Source: Microbacterium abyssi (GTDB lineage: Bacteria > Actinomycetota > Actinomycetes > Actinomycetales > Microbacteriaceae). Taken from it: a stretch of 64,000 nucleotides of DNA. Shown here one piece after another: positions 26,761 to 35,566 of the stretch (positions within the stretch are counted from its first letter, which is position 1; each line of letters begins with the position of its first letter). Location of the stretch: the NCBI RefSeq assembly GCF_015277895.1, contig NZ_CP063815.1:1550001-1614000 (forward strand). Reading direction: 5' to 3'. Both the position numbers and the translations under genes were made by a program. The notes below the pieces were generated by a model that saw only the letters and a program-made list of their open reading frames with translations, searched no databases and was not told the DNA's origin.

Positions 26761-26767
26761 ATCAGCA

Positions 26768-27022
26768 ATGAAGACTGACATTCACCCCGACTACAAGAAC
26801 GTCGTATTCCGCGACCTCGGCTCGGGCGAGACCTTCCTGACCCGTTCCACGGTCACCAGCGACAAGACCATCGAGCTGGACGGCGTGGAGTACCCGGTCA
26901 TCGACGTCGAGATCTCCTCGGCCTCGCACCCGTTCTACACGGGCAAGCAGCGCATCATGGACTCGGCCGGTCGCGTCGAGAAGTTCAACCAGCGCTTCAA
27001 GGGCTTCGGCGGCAGCAAGTAA
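26768..27022 (+). CDS. rpmE2: 50S ribosomal protein L31 type B
   Basis: This 84-aa protein lacks the CxxC pairs of type A L31, so it is the zinc-independent form ([37 protein letters not shown]). In many bacteria type B replaces type A under zinc limitation. No type A gene or obvious Zur box is seen here. AAGGA lies 7 bases before the ATG, and a terminator hairpin follows directly. Confidence 0.97.
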   Translation: MKTDIHPDYKNVVFRDLGSGETFLTRSTVTSDKTIELDGVEYPVIDVEISSASHPFYTGKQRIMDSAGRVEKFNQRFKGFGGSK

Positions 27023-27035
27023 GCTTCCGGTTCGA

Positions 27036-27066
27036 AAGAAGGCTCCGCTCCGGCGGGGCCTTCTTC
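27036..27066 (+). terminator. rho-independent-type terminator after rpmE2
   Basis: AAGAAGGC (27036-27043) pairs with GCCTTCTT (27058-27065), with a further GC-rich inner stem (CCGC/GCGG). The U-tract is poor, as is usual in high-GC actinobacteria. Confidence 0.7.
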
Positions 27067-27112
27067 GTATCTCCGACGGTCCGCGTATCCGAGCGGTCTC
27101 ACCGTAGCGGGA

Positions 27113-27403
27113 TCAGTCGATCTCGATCGTGATCCGACCGTCGTCACCCATGCGACCGGGGTCCCTGTCGGGCGTCGGCGCCGGGATCGAGGCACGCTGT
27201 TGGCGATCGCGATCCTGATTCGCGTCGTGCGCGGTCGGCGACCACACCGCATCGAAGGCGCCAGCGAGGCCGCCGCTCATCGCGTCGCGGTACTTCTCCT
27301 CGACCGGTCTTCGGGAGAGCGAGTGACGCAGGCCGATCACGAGCAGGATCGGGATCGTCGCGAACACGATCCCGATCGTCGCCCAGCCCACGATGTCACT
27401 CAT
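27113..27403 (-). CDS. small membrane-anchored hypothetical protein, 96 aa
   Basis: One N-terminal membrane span (VGWATIGIVFATIPILLVIG, about 5-24) is followed by a charged cytosolic tail rich in Asp, Arg and Pro. I do not recognise a family. It ends towards the rpmE2 terminator and lies 40 bp upstream of the exonuclease gene stop on the opposite side, with both genes reading leftward. The ATG at 27403 is the first in frame. Confidence 0.6.
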   Translation of the reverse strand: MSDIVGWATIGIVFATIPILLVIGLRHSLSRRPVEEKYRDAMSGGLAGAFDAVWSPTAHDANQDRDRQQRASIPAPTPDRDPGRMGDDGRITIEID

Positions 27404-27445
27404 GAGCCAAGCTTAGAACCGCCGGTACCGCGTAGGCATCCGCCC

Positions 27446-28171
27446 TCAGATCGATCCCGAAGTTCTGTCCCGCACGGGCCACGTGCCGTCGAGGGCGTCT
27501 TCAGGCTCGATGCGCCCGATCCGGATGAAGTACTCGGTGAGACTCTCGGCCTGGGTACGCGCCCAGCCGATCTGCTGCGTGTGGAGCTCGTGCGCAGAGC
27601 CCGCGAGCGGAAAGCTCCGCGCGATCGCCTGGGCGACGCGCCCCGCGGCGATCGCATCCGCCGACGCCTCGTGCGCGCCGTCGAGCGGGACTCCGTAGTG
27701 CTGTGCGACGACCTCCAGAGTGCGCTTGCCCTTCCTGTAGCGGTCGACGGCCTTGTCGATCACCAGCGGATCGATGATCGGTCCCGGTGCCTCGAGGACA
27801 GGGAAGCCATGGCGGACGCACTCGTGAGTGAGAAGCGAGAAATCGTAGGCGGCGTTGTACGCGACGACGGGAAGACCCTGCGCGAACAGCGATCGCAGCG
27901 AATCCGCGACCTCGGCGACGACCTCGTGGGCGGGCCTGCCGTGTGCTCGCGCCTGCTCGGTCGTGATGCCGTGCACCGCCGCGGCGCCGTCGGGGATGGG
28001 CACGCCCGGGTCGGCGAGCCAGGAACGGGCGGCGATCTCACGCCCCTTCGCGTCGAGCACGCCGACGTGCGCTGTGACGATGCGGTCGGCCGTGACATCG
28101 ACGCCGGTCGTCTCCAGGTCGAAGACGCCGATGCGGCCGAGCCAGGTCGGGAGGTCGAGATCGAGTGCCAT
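27446..28171 (-). CDS. DnaQ-like 3'-5' exonuclease (DEDDh)
   Basis: This 241-aa protein has the DEDDh motifs: FDLETTGVDV (Exo I, Asp and Glu), YNAAYDFSLL (Exo II, Asp) and HEASADAIAAG (Exo III, His and Asp). It resembles stand-alone DnaQ-type nucleases and polymerase III epsilon-like proteins of actinobacteria. It probably trims DNA or RNA 3' ends; the exact substrate is unknown. AGGAGA lies just before the ATG. Confidence 0.88.
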   Translation of the reverse strand: MALDLDLPTWLGRIGVFDLETTGVDVTADRIVTAHVGVLDAKGREIAARSWLADPGVPIPDGAAAVHGITTEQARAHGRPAHEVVAEVADSLRSLFAQGLPVVAYNAAYDFSLLTHECVRHGFPVLEAPGPIIDPLVIDKAVDRYRKGKRTLEVVAQHYGVPLDGAHEASADAIAAGRVAQAIARSFPLAGSAHELHTQQIGWARTQAESLTEYFIRIGRIEPEDALDGTWPVRDRTSGSI

Positions 28172-28236
28172 GAGATTCTCCTATGTCACGCCCCACGCTA
28201 GGGACGACCTCGGACATCGCGCCGCAGGCACGCCCG

Positions 28237-28242
28237 TAGACT
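28237..28242 (+). promoter_or_regulatory. -10 box (TAGACT) for the alpha/beta hydrolase gene at 28249
   Basis: TAGACT, a 6-base gap (GATTCC), then the ATG; leaderless start expected. Confidence 0.4.
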
Positions 28243-28248
28243 GATTCC

Positions 28249-29148
28249 ATGCCCGTGCCCTCGCCCTATGCCGATCGGCTCAGCCGCATCCCGATCGAAC
28301 GACGCGAGGTCGACGTACGCGGTGGTCGCACCGCCTACTGGGTCTACGGGCCGGAAACCGCCGCGATGACGATCATCGCCGTGCACGGCTTCCGCGGCGA
28401 GCACCACGGTCTCGAACCCGTTCTCGCCTACCTCCCCGAGGTCAGGGTCATCGGCCCCGATCTGCCGGGGTTCGGTGAGAGTGCACCGCTGCCCGGGCGC
28501 ACCCATGATCTCGACGAGTACGCGCAATGGCTGCGCGAGTTCGCAGCCGCCGTCGCCCCCGGTGCGATCATCCTCGGTCATTCCTTCGGCTCGATCGTCG
28601 TCTCCGCCGCCGTCGCAGGGGGCCTGGAGACGCCACGACTGATCCTCATCAACCCCATCGGCGCGCCGGCGCTGGAGGGGCCGAAGGGCGTCCTGACCAA
28701 GCTCGCCGTGCTCTACTACGCGCTCGGAGCGAGGCTCCCGGCCGTCATAGGCACGGCGCTGTTGCGCAACCGCCTGATCGTGCGGGGGATGAGCATCGTG
28801 ATGGCGAAGACGAAGGACCCTGACCTCCGCCGTTTCATCCACGATCAGCACGACACGTACTTCTCCGACTTCGCCGACCGCGACGCGCTGCGTGACGCGT
28901 TCGTGGCGAGCGTCTCACACGACGTCCGGGCGTTCGCTGCCGACATCGACGTGCCCGTGCTCCTGGTCGCCGCCCAGCAAGACGACATCACCCCGATCGA
29001 GGCCGAGCGGCACCTGGCGACGCTGTTCGCGGATGCGGAACTCGTCGAGATCGCGGACGTCGGCCATCTCATCCACTACGAGACGCCTGCGGAGGCAGCC
29101 GGTGCTATCCGCCGCTTCCTCAGGGTTCCCGTCGCGCGAGACCGATGA
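28249..29148 (+). CDS. alpha/beta fold hydrolase
   Basis: This 299-aa protein has the oxyanion motif VHGFRGEHHG, nucleophile elbow GHSFGS, the acid in AAQQDDITPIEAE and the catalytic His in VGHLIHYETP. It resembles 2-hydroxymuconate semialdehyde hydrolase or lipase-type enzymes; the substrate cannot be named. Its end overlaps the end of the converging Lrp-family gene by 29 bp. Confidence 0.87.
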   Translation: MPVPSPYADRLSRIPIERREVDVRGGRTAYWVYGPETAAMTIIAVHGFRGEHHGLEPVLAYLPEVRVIGPDLPGFGESAPLPGRTHDLDEYAQWLREFAAAVAPGAIILGHSFGSIVVSAAVAGGLETPRLILINPIGAPALEGPKGVLTKLAVLYYALGARLPAVIGTALLRNRLIVRGMSIVMAKTKDPDLRRFIHDQHDTYFSDFADRDALRDAFVASVSHDVRAFAADIDVPVLLVAAQQDDITPIEAERHLATLFADAELVEIADVGHLIHYETPAEAAGAIRRFLRVPVARDR

Positions 29149-29593
29149 GTCCGGCGACGCGGTAGGGGATGACCTCGCCCATCGCCAGCGACGTCTCGGT
29201 GCGCTCGACCCCCTCGATCGACAGGATGCGGGCATCCGTGTCGAACAGGTGCCGGGCATCGCGGCAGGCCACGCGGGCCAGCAGATCGATCGATCCGCTC
29301 AGGCCGTGTACCTGCAGCACCTCGGGGATGCGCGCGAGCTCTGCCGTGATCCGGGGAAGCTCAGTCTGCCGCAGACCGATGTTGATGAAGGCCTGAAGGG
29401 GGAACCCAAGCACCTCCGGTGAGAACGATCGCTCGTAGGACAGGAAGACGCCGGTCTGCTCCAGCCGGGCCATTCGGGCCTGGATGGTGTTGCGCGAAAG
29501 ACCGAGGCGTTCGGCGAGCGCGACGACGGTCATGCGCGGGTCCTCGGACAGCGCACTCAGCAGTTCGAGATCTACACGATCAAGCGTGGACAT
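29120..29593 (-). CDS. Lrp/AsnC family regulator, probably controlling bkdABC (BkdR-like)
   Basis: This 157-aa protein has an N-terminal AsnC helix-turn-helix (LLSALSEDPRMTVVALAERL, then GLSRNTIQARMARLE) and a C-terminal RAM ligand domain. It diverges from bkdABC. In Pseudomonas, bkdR is also an Lrp-type gene divergent from bkd and responds to branched-chain amino acids; a similar role is inferred here. ATG 29593 follows a TATCGT box by 8 bases, so the message may be leaderless. The 3' end overlaps the converging hydrolase gene. Confidence 0.88.
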   Translation of the reverse strand: MSTLDRVDLELLSALSEDPRMTVVALAERLGLSRNTIQARMARLEQTGVFLSYERSFSPEVLGFPLQAFINIGLRQTELPRITAELARIPEVLQVHGLSGSIDLLARVACRDARHLFDTDARILSIEGVERTETSLAMGEVIPYRVAGLIGLARREP

Positions 29594-29601
29594 AGTGCCA
29601 A

Positions 29602-29607
29602 ACGATA
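29602..29607 (-). promoter_or_regulatory. -10 box (TATCGT) for the Lrp-family gene
   Basis: TATCGT on the minus strand, 8 bases before the ATG at 29593. Confidence 0.35.
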
Positions 29608-29638
29608 GCAGGTCGCGATGCCGGGAATTGGGCAACAT

Positions 29639-29665
29639 GCTCAAGTATGGCGCGGATGCTTGAGC
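29639..29665. promoter_or_regulatory. inverted repeat overlapping the bkd -35, candidate Lrp-type operator
   Basis: GCTCAAG (29639-29645) and CTTGAGC (29659-29665) are exact reverse complements around 13 bases. The right arm includes TTGAGC, the likely -35 of the bkd promoter. It lies in the divergent gap between the Lrp-family gene and bkdA. Confidence 0.5.
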
Positions 29666-29688
29666 GTGCTGATCAGCGGACGTACCCT
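29660..29688 (+). promoter_or_regulatory. candidate promoter for bkdABC
   Basis: TTGAGC (29660-29665), a 17-bp spacer, then TACCCT (29683-29688). This leaves a leader of about 68 bases to the bkdA ATG with AGGAGG. Confidence 0.4.
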
Positions 29689-29762
29689 CGAAGTACCCGA
29701 TGAAGACGTCGGTACAAGGCGTGCACGTCCCCACAAGGGACCCACACGACAGGAGGACGAAG

Positions 29763-30875
29763 ATGTCACCGCAGACCACTCCGATCGCAGACACAACGCA
29801 GGATCTCGAACTCGCAGAGCGGCTGATCGCTCCGGACGGGACCCGGCTGAGCAATCCCGAACTCGACGCGTTCGTGTCCGATGTCGATCCCGCACAGCTG
29901 CGTGCGCTGCACCGCGACATGGTCATCCTTCGTCGCATCGACGCCGAGGGCGTCGCCCTGCAGCGTCAGGGTCAGCTCGGTCTCTGGGCGCCGTGCAACG
30001 GCCAGGAGGCCTCCCAGATCGGGACGGCCCGCGCGTTGGACCCGATCGACTTCGTGTTCCCGAGCTATCGCGAGACCGGGGTCATCTACGCCCGCGGTGC
30101 CCAGCCAGGCGACTTCGTGCGCGTCTGGCGCGGTGAGGAGGGTGCGCCGTACGACCCCATGCAGATGCGAGTGGCCCCGCTCCAGATCATCATCGGGGCC
30201 CAGACGTTGCATGCTGTCGGTTACGCGATGGGCATCAAGCAAGAGAAGGCTCCTGAGGTAGCCGTGACCTACTTCGGCGACGGCGCGACGAGCCAGGGCG
30301 ACGTCAACGAGGCGATGGTTTTCGCAGCCTCGTACCAGGCACCGGTCGTGTTCGTCTGCCAGAACAACCACTGGGCGATCTCCGAGCCGGTCGCTCTGCA
30401 GTCGCAGTACCCGATCTCGGGCCGCGCCCCCGGCTTCGGCATCCCGAGCATACGGGTCGACGGCAACGACGTGCTCGCGTGCATGGCGGCGATGCGCTGG
30501 GCGCTTGCGCACGCTCGCGACGGCAAGGGCCCCGCCTTCATCGAGGCGGTGACATATCGGATGGGACCCCATACGACGTCGGACGACCCCACGCGATACC
30601 GCGACCCGGCCGAGCTCGAGTCGTGGAAGACCCGTGACCCGATTGCGCGCGTCGAGTCGTACCTGCGCGGTCTCGGCGAGATCGACAACGAGCAGATCGC
30701 TGCTACCCATGCCGATGCCGACAAGATGGCGCGCGAGATGCGCGCCGAATGCCTCGGCATGGTCACGCGCGAGCCGCTGGCTGTGTTCGACGGGGTGTAT
30801 GCCGAGCCGCACTGCGGCATCGACCGGCAGCGCGACGAGTACGCCGCGTACCTCGCCACCTTCGAGGAGGCCTGA
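29763..30875 (+). CDS. bkdA: branched-chain 2-oxo acid dehydrogenase E1 alpha subunit
   Basis: This 370-aa E1 alpha subunit binds thiamine diphosphate and, with BkdB, decarboxylates 2-oxo acids. The ThDP motif is YFGDGATSQGDVNEAM ... VFVCQNNHWAIS (about 175-215); WAPCNGQEASQIG and YRMGPHTTSDDPTRY are also typical. ATG 29763 is preceded by AGGAGG. A pyruvate substrate is possible. The neighbouring Lrp-type regulator and leucine-degradation operon favour branched-chain substrates. Confidence 0.93.
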   Translation: MSPQTTPIADTTQDLELAERLIAPDGTRLSNPELDAFVSDVDPAQLRALHRDMVILRRIDAEGVALQRQGQLGLWAPCNGQEASQIGTARALDPIDFVFPSYRETGVIYARGAQPGDFVRVWRGEEGAPYDPMQMRVAPLQIIIGAQTLHAVGYAMGIKQEKAPEVAVTYFGDGATSQGDVNEAMVFAASYQAPVVFVCQNNHWAISEPVALQSQYPISGRAPGFGIPSIRVDGNDVLACMAAMRWALAHARDGKGPAFIEAVTYRMGPHTTSDDPTRYRDPAELESWKTRDPIARVESYLRGLGEIDNEQIAATHADADKMAREMRAECLGMVTREPLAVFDGVYAEPHCGIDRQRDEYAAYLATFEEA

Positions 30876-30876
30876 G

Positions 30877-31887
30877 ATGACCCAGCTCACGCTCGGCAAG
30901 GCCCTCAACGCCGGCCTTCACAAGGCCATGCACGACGACGACAAGGTCGTCATCATGGGCGAGGACATCGGCAAGCTCGGTGGTGTCTTCCGGATCACCG
31001 ACGGGCTGCTCGACGAGTTCGGCGCGGCCCGCGTGATCGACACGCCGCTCGCCGAGTCCGGCATCGTCGGGACCGCAGTCGGTCTCGCGTATCGCGGCTA
31101 CCGGCCGGTCGTGGAGATCCAGTTCGACGGCTTCGTCTACCCCGCGTTCGACCAGATCGTCTCACAGGTCGCGAAGCTGCACTACCGGACACAGGGCCGG
31201 GTGAAGATGCCGATCACGATCCGCATCCCATGGGCGGGCGGCATCGGCGCGGCGGAGCACCACTCCGAATCGCCCGAGGCCTATTTCGTGCACACCGCCG
31301 GTCTGCGCGTGATCGCCGTGTCGAACCCGCAGGATGCGTACCGCTGCCTGCAACAGGCGATCGCCTCCGACGACCCGGTGATCTTCTTCGAGCCCAAGCG
31401 GCTCTACCACCACAAGGGCGAGGTCGACCTGGACGCCTCGCTCGCGGACGCCCCGCCGATGGGGCTCGCGCACGTCGTCCGGCAGGGCACCGACGCGACG
31501 ATCCTGACGTACGGCGCGATGGTCTCGACGGTCCTGGATGCCGCATCCGCCGCCGAGGACGAGGGGCTGTCGCTCGAAGTCATCGACCTGCGCTCCCTAT
31601 CGCCGATCGACTACGACACGATCGCGGCGGCGGTGCGACGCACCGGCCGTGTCGTGGTCGCGCACGAAGCCTCGCGCGAGGCCGGCGTCGCTGCAGAGGT
31701 CATCGCCAGCATCACCGAGCGCTGTTTCGAGTACCTGGAGGCGGCGCCCGTGCGGGTCACCGGGCACGACGTGCCGTATCCTCCCGCCAAGCTGGAGAAG
31801 TTCCATCTCCCCGATCTGGATCGGATCCTCGATGCTGTCGACCGCGTGCTCGATCGCCCGAACAGCCTGACGGGAGCTGAATCATGA
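30877..31887 (+). CDS. bkdB: branched-chain 2-oxo acid dehydrogenase E1 beta subunit
   Basis: This 336-aa partner of BkdA has the transketolase pyrimidine-binding fold (VVIMGEDIGKLGGVFRIT; IDTPLAESGIVGTAVGLA) and the transketolase C-terminal domain (VVVAHEASREAGVAAEV). It begins 1 bp after the bkdA stop and overlaps bkdC by 4 bp (ATGA), so the three are made together in a complex. Confidence 0.95.
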   Translation: MTQLTLGKALNAGLHKAMHDDDKVVIMGEDIGKLGGVFRITDGLLDEFGAARVIDTPLAESGIVGTAVGLAYRGYRPVVEIQFDGFVYPAFDQIVSQVAKLHYRTQGRVKMPITIRIPWAGGIGAAEHHSESPEAYFVHTAGLRVIAVSNPQDAYRCLQQAIASDDPVIFFEPKRLYHHKGEVDLDASLADAPPMGLAHVVRQGTDATILTYGAMVSTVLDAASAAEDEGLSLEVIDLRSLSPIDYDTIAAAVRRTGRVVVAHEASREAGVAAEVIASITERCFEYLEAAPVRVTGHDVPYPPAKLEKFHLPDLDRILDAVDRVLDRPNSLTGAES

Positions 31888-33278
31888 TCCAGGAGTTCCG
31901 CCTTCCGGACCTCGGCGAGGGGCTGACCGACGCCGAGGTCGTGCAGTGGCTCGTGGCCCCCGGTGACACGGTCGCCCTGAACCAGACGCTCGCCGAGGTC
32001 GAGACAGCCAAGGCGGTCGTCGAGCTGCCGTCACCGTACGACGGCACGGTCACGACGCTGCACGCCGAGGCGGGGGACACTGTCGAGGTCGGCGCGCCGC
32101 TGATCGCCTTCGACGTGGCCGGTGCTGAGACCGCCGACGCCGCGCAGGCGGGCGCCGAACCGGCGGATGCCGCGACTGCCGCGAACACGGGCGACGCATC
32201 CGATGCCGGCGAGAAGACGCCGCCGAACCTCGTCGGTTATGGAGCTGCGCCCTCGAGCAAGGCTCGTCCGGCCCGGCGCGCCCGGAGAGCCGCAGCCGCG
32301 TCGACGCCGACCGACACCGCAGTGCTCGAGGCCGCCCCCCATGACGTTCTTCCTGATGCCCCGGCATCCCCTCGCATCGGAGACCGCCCGCGCTCCACTC
32401 CACCGGTGCGCGCCTACGCGAAGCGCCTGGGAGTCGACCTCGTCCTCGTCGCCGCGGAGGTCGGCGACCGCGTGATCACCCGTGACGATATCGACGCCTA
32501 TGCCGAGCGCATCGGCGGTCAGACGGACAGACCCGCTCCTGCGGCATCGCAGCCAAGCGCCTTCGGGGATGCGTCGGAGCGCGAGACGCGGATCCCCATC
32601 CGCGGAGTGCGCAAGCACACCGCCGCGGCCATGGTTCAGAGTGCGTTCACCGCTCCGCACGTCACGACGTTCCACACCGTCGATGTCACCGCCACCATGG
32701 ATCTCATCGCCAGTCTGCGCGCTGATCGCTCGCTGTCGGAGCACAGGATCGGCCCTCTCGTGGTCGTCGCGAAGGCGGTATGCCTTGCACTCGGCCGCAC
32801 GCCGGGACTGAACTCCCGCTGGGACGAGGAGGCCGGCGAGATCGTACAGCCGCACTACGTGGACCTCGGCATCGCGGCGGCGACGGATCGCGGCCTGATC
32901 GTTCCGAACATCCGCGATGCGGACGGGATGAACCTGCCTCAGCTCGCAGACGCTGTCAGCGCACTCACGCAGACGGCACGGTCAGGCAAGACCTCACCGG
33001 CTGACCTTGCCGGGGGTACCTTCTCGATCACGAACATCGGCGTGTTCGGCATCGACGCGGGCACCCCGATCCTCCCGCCGGGGCAGTCGGGCATTCTCGC
33101 GGTCGGCGCTGTGCGGCGGATGCCGTGGGAGCACCACGGCGAGATCGCGCTGCGTCAGGTCATGACGCTCAGCCTGTCCTTCGACCACAGGATCGTGGAC
33201 GGCGCAGAGGGTGCCAGGTTCGTGAAGGACGTCGCTGACATCCTCGAACAGCCCGGCCGCGCCATGATTCTCGGCTGA
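31884..33278 (+). CDS. bkdC: dihydrolipoamide acyltransferase E2 of the branched-chain complex
   Basis: This 464-aa protein has one lipoyl domain (1-78; lipoyl Lys43 in VETAKAVVELPSP), an Ala/Pro-rich linker, a peripheral subunit-binding domain (about 172-208, PVRAYAKRLGVDLVLVAAEV) and a catalytic domain ending in LSFDHRIVDGAEGARF (active-site His). The lipoyl group would come from LipB and LipA. No E3 (dihydrolipoamide dehydrogenase) gene follows; the complex must share E3 from elsewhere. Confidence 0.95.
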   Translation: MIQEFRLPDLGEGLTDAEVVQWLVAPGDTVALNQTLAEVETAKAVVELPSPYDGTVTTLHAEAGDTVEVGAPLIAFDVAGAETADAAQAGAEPADAATAANTGDASDAGEKTPPNLVGYGAAPSSKARPARRARRAAAASTPTDTAVLEAAPHDVLPDAPASPRIGDRPRSTPPVRAYAKRLGVDLVLVAAEVGDRVITRDDIDAYAERIGGQTDRPAPAASQPSAFGDASERETRIPIRGVRKHTAAAMVQSAFTAPHVTTFHTVDVTATMDLIASLRADRSLSEHRIGPLVVVAKAVCLALGRTPGLNSRWDEEAGEIVQPHYVDLGIAAATDRGLIVPNIRDADGMNLPQLADAVSALTQTARSGKTSPADLAGGTFSITNIGVFGIDAGTPILPPGQSGILAVGAVRRMPWEHHGEIALRQVMTLSLSFDHRIVDGAEGARFVKDVADILEQPGRAMILG

Positions 33279-33323
33279 TCCGCAGCCACTGGGACCGACG
33301 CGACGTCGCGGCCGTCGCGACCC

Positions 33324-33911
33324 TCAGGCGGTGAGCGCCGCGTGCGCCATCGCGCCGAGGATCGCGGCGGTCGATCTCTTCGATCGCGAGGCGCTGCGCG
33401 TGCTGTGCGGTGTCGAGTTGATCAGCCCGAAGCAGGCCTGCACCCGCAGCCGGAGTTCGTCCGCAGGTGCCTCTCGCAGCGGCGAGAGCGCGGAGATCCA
33501 CAGATCGATGTAGGCGCGCTGCAATCGGCGCACCTCGGCGCGATCCTCGTCGTCAAGATGGGCGAGATCGCGGTCGTGGACACGGATCACATCGGCGTTG
33601 CCGAGTGCGAAGTCCACGTGGAAGTCGATCAGCGCCTGCATCCGAACGTCGGCGCTCCCCGCGCCATTCGAGACGCGCGAGCCACCGCTCACAAGGTCCT
33701 CGCTGACCTTGACCAGCACGGCGCCGAGCAGTGCCTGCTTTCCGGTGAAGTGCCGGTAGACCGCTGGGCCGGAGACGCCGACGGCCGCTCCGATGTCCTC
33801 CAGACTGACACCGGAATAGCCGCGCTCCGCGAACAGGCGGGCTGCCTCATGCAGCAGCGCATCAGCACGCTCCGCCTTTGCGCGATCCCGTGCAGTGAGT
33901 GGGGTTGTCAT
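33324..33911 (-). CDS. TetR family regulator of the leucine-degradation operon
   Basis: This 195-aa protein has a TetR helix-turn-helix (LHEAARLFAERGYSGVSLED, then IGAAVGVSGPAVYRHFTGK). It diverges from accD1-accA1-fadE-maoC-citE across 96 bp that hold two sites of the form GTTA-N8-TAAC. It is likely to repress the operon and itself, with an acyl-CoA as plausible inducer. M. tuberculosis has a TetR gene (Rv2506) in the equivalent place. Confidence 0.88.
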   Translation of the reverse strand: MTTPLTARDRAKAERADALLHEAARLFAERGYSGVSLEDIGAAVGVSGPAVYRHFTGKQALLGAVLVKVSEDLVSGGSRVSNGAGSADVRMQALIDFHVDFALGNADVIRVHDRDLAHLDDEDRAEVRRLQRAYIDLWISALSPLREAPADELRLRVQACFGLINSTPHSTRSASRSKRSTAAILGAMAHAALTA

Positions 33912-33915
33912 TTCA

Positions 33916-33931
33916 GTTAACGCTCGCTAAC
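33916..33931. promoter_or_regulatory. TetR operator 1 (GTTA-N8-TAAC)
   Basis: GTTAACGCTCGCTAAC: 7-bp arms match at 6 of 7. It overlaps TAACCT (33928-33933), a possible -10 that is 17 bp from TTGTCA (33905-33910). Confidence 0.6.
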
Positions 33932-33942
33932 CTAATTTATCG

Positions 33943-33960
33943 GGTTAGTGCACACTAACC
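33943..33960. promoter_or_regulatory. TetR operator 2 (GTTA-N8-TAAC, perfect palindrome)
   Basis: GGTTAGTG-CA-CACTAACC is a perfect 8-bp inverted repeat. It shares GTTA-N8-TAAC with operator 1, and the centres are 28 bp apart, which suggests two dimers. Confidence 0.7.
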
Positions 33961-34007
33961 GAAAAGGCACGCTCGGTGCCACTGCGTGAGTCGAGGAGGA
34001 CGTCACG

Positions 34008-35561
34008 ATGCCCGTGACCCAGCAGACGCTTGCCACCCAGCTGCGTGAACGCCTTGCGACCGTCGCTCTCGGCGGGCCGGAGAGATCACGCGAACGTCAT
34101 GTCGCTCGTGGCAAGCTCCTGCCGCGGGAACGCATCGTCAGGCTTCTCGACGAGGGGAGTCCCTTTCTCGAGGTCGCCCCGCTCGCGGCGGAGGGCCTGT
34201 ACGGGGGAGAGGTTCCGGCGGCCGGAGTGGTCGCGGGCATCGGGCTCGTTCACGGTCGGCACGTGATGGTGGTGTGCAACGACGCCACCGTGAAGGGCGG
34301 CAGCTACCTGCCGCTCACGGTGAAGAAGCACCTCCGCGCGCAGGAGATAGCGATCGAGAATCGGCTTCCGTGCCTGTACCTGGTCGACTCGGGCGGCGCG
34401 TTCCTGCCTAAGCAGGACGAGGTGTTCCCCGACCGGGATCACTTCGGGCGGATCTTCTTCAATCAAGCACGGATGAGCGCCGAGGGCATTCCGCAGCTCG
34501 CGGCAGTCCTCGGCTCCTGCACCGCCGGCGGCGCATACGTGCCCGCGATGAGCGACGAGACCGTGATCGTGCGCAATCAGGGCACGATCTTCCTGGGAGG
34601 CCCGCCGCTCGTTAAGGCCGCGATCGGCGAAGTCGTCACGGCTGAGGAGCTCGGCGGGGGAGAGCTGCACGCACGTCGGTCCGGCGTCGTCGACCACCTC
34701 GCAGAGGACGACGAGCACGCCCTGGAGATCCTGCGCGACATCGTCCAGACGCTGCCACCGCCGGCCGCCCCGGCATGGGAGGTCTCGGCATCCCGCGCTC
34801 CCGACGAGCAGACCAGTCTCTATGACATCGTGCCAGTGGATGTGAACGCCGCCTACGACGTGCACGAGGTGATCACGCGGCTCGTCGACGGCGACTCCTT
34901 CCGCGAGTTCAAGGCCGAGTACGGCACGACCCTGGTCACCGGATTCGCTCGGCTGCACGGGCACCCGGTCGGGATCATCGCCAACAACGGCGTGCTTTTC
35001 AGCGAGTCGGCGCTCAAGGGCGCGCACTTCATCGAGCTGAGCGATCAGCGCGGCATTCCGCTGCTGTTCCTGCAGAACATCACCGGCTTCATGGTCGGCT
35101 CCGACGCGGAGGCCGGCGGCATCGCGAAGGATGGCGCGAAGATGGTGACAGCGGTCGCGACGACGCGCGTGCCCAAGCTCACCGTCATCATCGGCGGCTC
35201 CTTCGGTGCCGGGAACTACTCGATGTGCGGGCGGGCGTACTCGCCGCGATTCCTGTGGACCTGGCCGGCGAGCCGGATCTCGGTGATGGGCGGCAACCAG
35301 GCGGCATCCGTGCTCGCCACGGTCAAGGAGGACCAGTTCGCAGCCCGCGACGAACCGTGGAGCGCGGATGAGCGCGCCGCCTTCGAAGAGCCCATCAAGG
35401 CACAATACGAGAGTCAGGGCGAGCCGTACTACGCGACCGCCCGATTGTGGGACGACGGCATCATCGACCCGGATCAGACCCGTGATCGGCTCGGCCTGGC
35501 GCTCGACGTGATCGCCCGCAGCCCGCTGCCCGAACCGCGCTTCGGCATTTTCAGGATGTGA
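34008..35561 (+). CDS. accD1: acyl-CoA carboxylase beta subunit (methylcrotonyl-CoA type)
   Basis: This 517-aa carboxyltransferase probably moves carboxyl from biotin to 3-methylcrotonyl-CoA in leucine breakdown. It has both crotonase-like halves, with [20 protein letters not shown] and [20 protein letters not shown], which are characteristic of MCC beta. GAGGAGG precedes the ATG by 9 bases. First gene of an operon in which every junction to maoC overlaps; the TetR operators lie just upstream. Confidence 0.94.
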   Translation: MPVTQQTLATQLRERLATVALGGPERSRERHVARGKLLPRERIVRLLDEGSPFLEVAPLAAEGLYGGEVPAAGVVAGIGLVHGRHVMVVCNDATVKGGSYLPLTVKKHLRAQEIAIENRLPCLYLVDSGGAFLPKQDEVFPDRDHFGRIFFNQARMSAEGIPQLAAVLGSCTAGGAYVPAMSDETVIVRNQGTIFLGGPPLVKAAIGEVVTAEELGGGELHARRSGVVDHLAEDDEHALEILRDIVQTLPPPAAPAWEVSASRAPDEQTSLYDIVPVDVNAAYDVHEVITRLVDGDSFREFKAEYGTTLVTGFARLHGHPVGIIANNGVLFSESALKGAHFIELSDQRGIPLLFLQNITGFMVGSDAEAGGIAKDGAKMVTAVATTRVPKLTVIIGGSFGAGNYSMCGRAYSPRFLWTWPASRISVMGGNQAASVLATVKEDQFAARDEPWSADERAAFEEPIKAQYESQGEPYYATARLWDDGIIDPDQTRDRLGLALDVIARSPLPEPRFGIFRM

Positions 35562-35566
35562 CCGCC

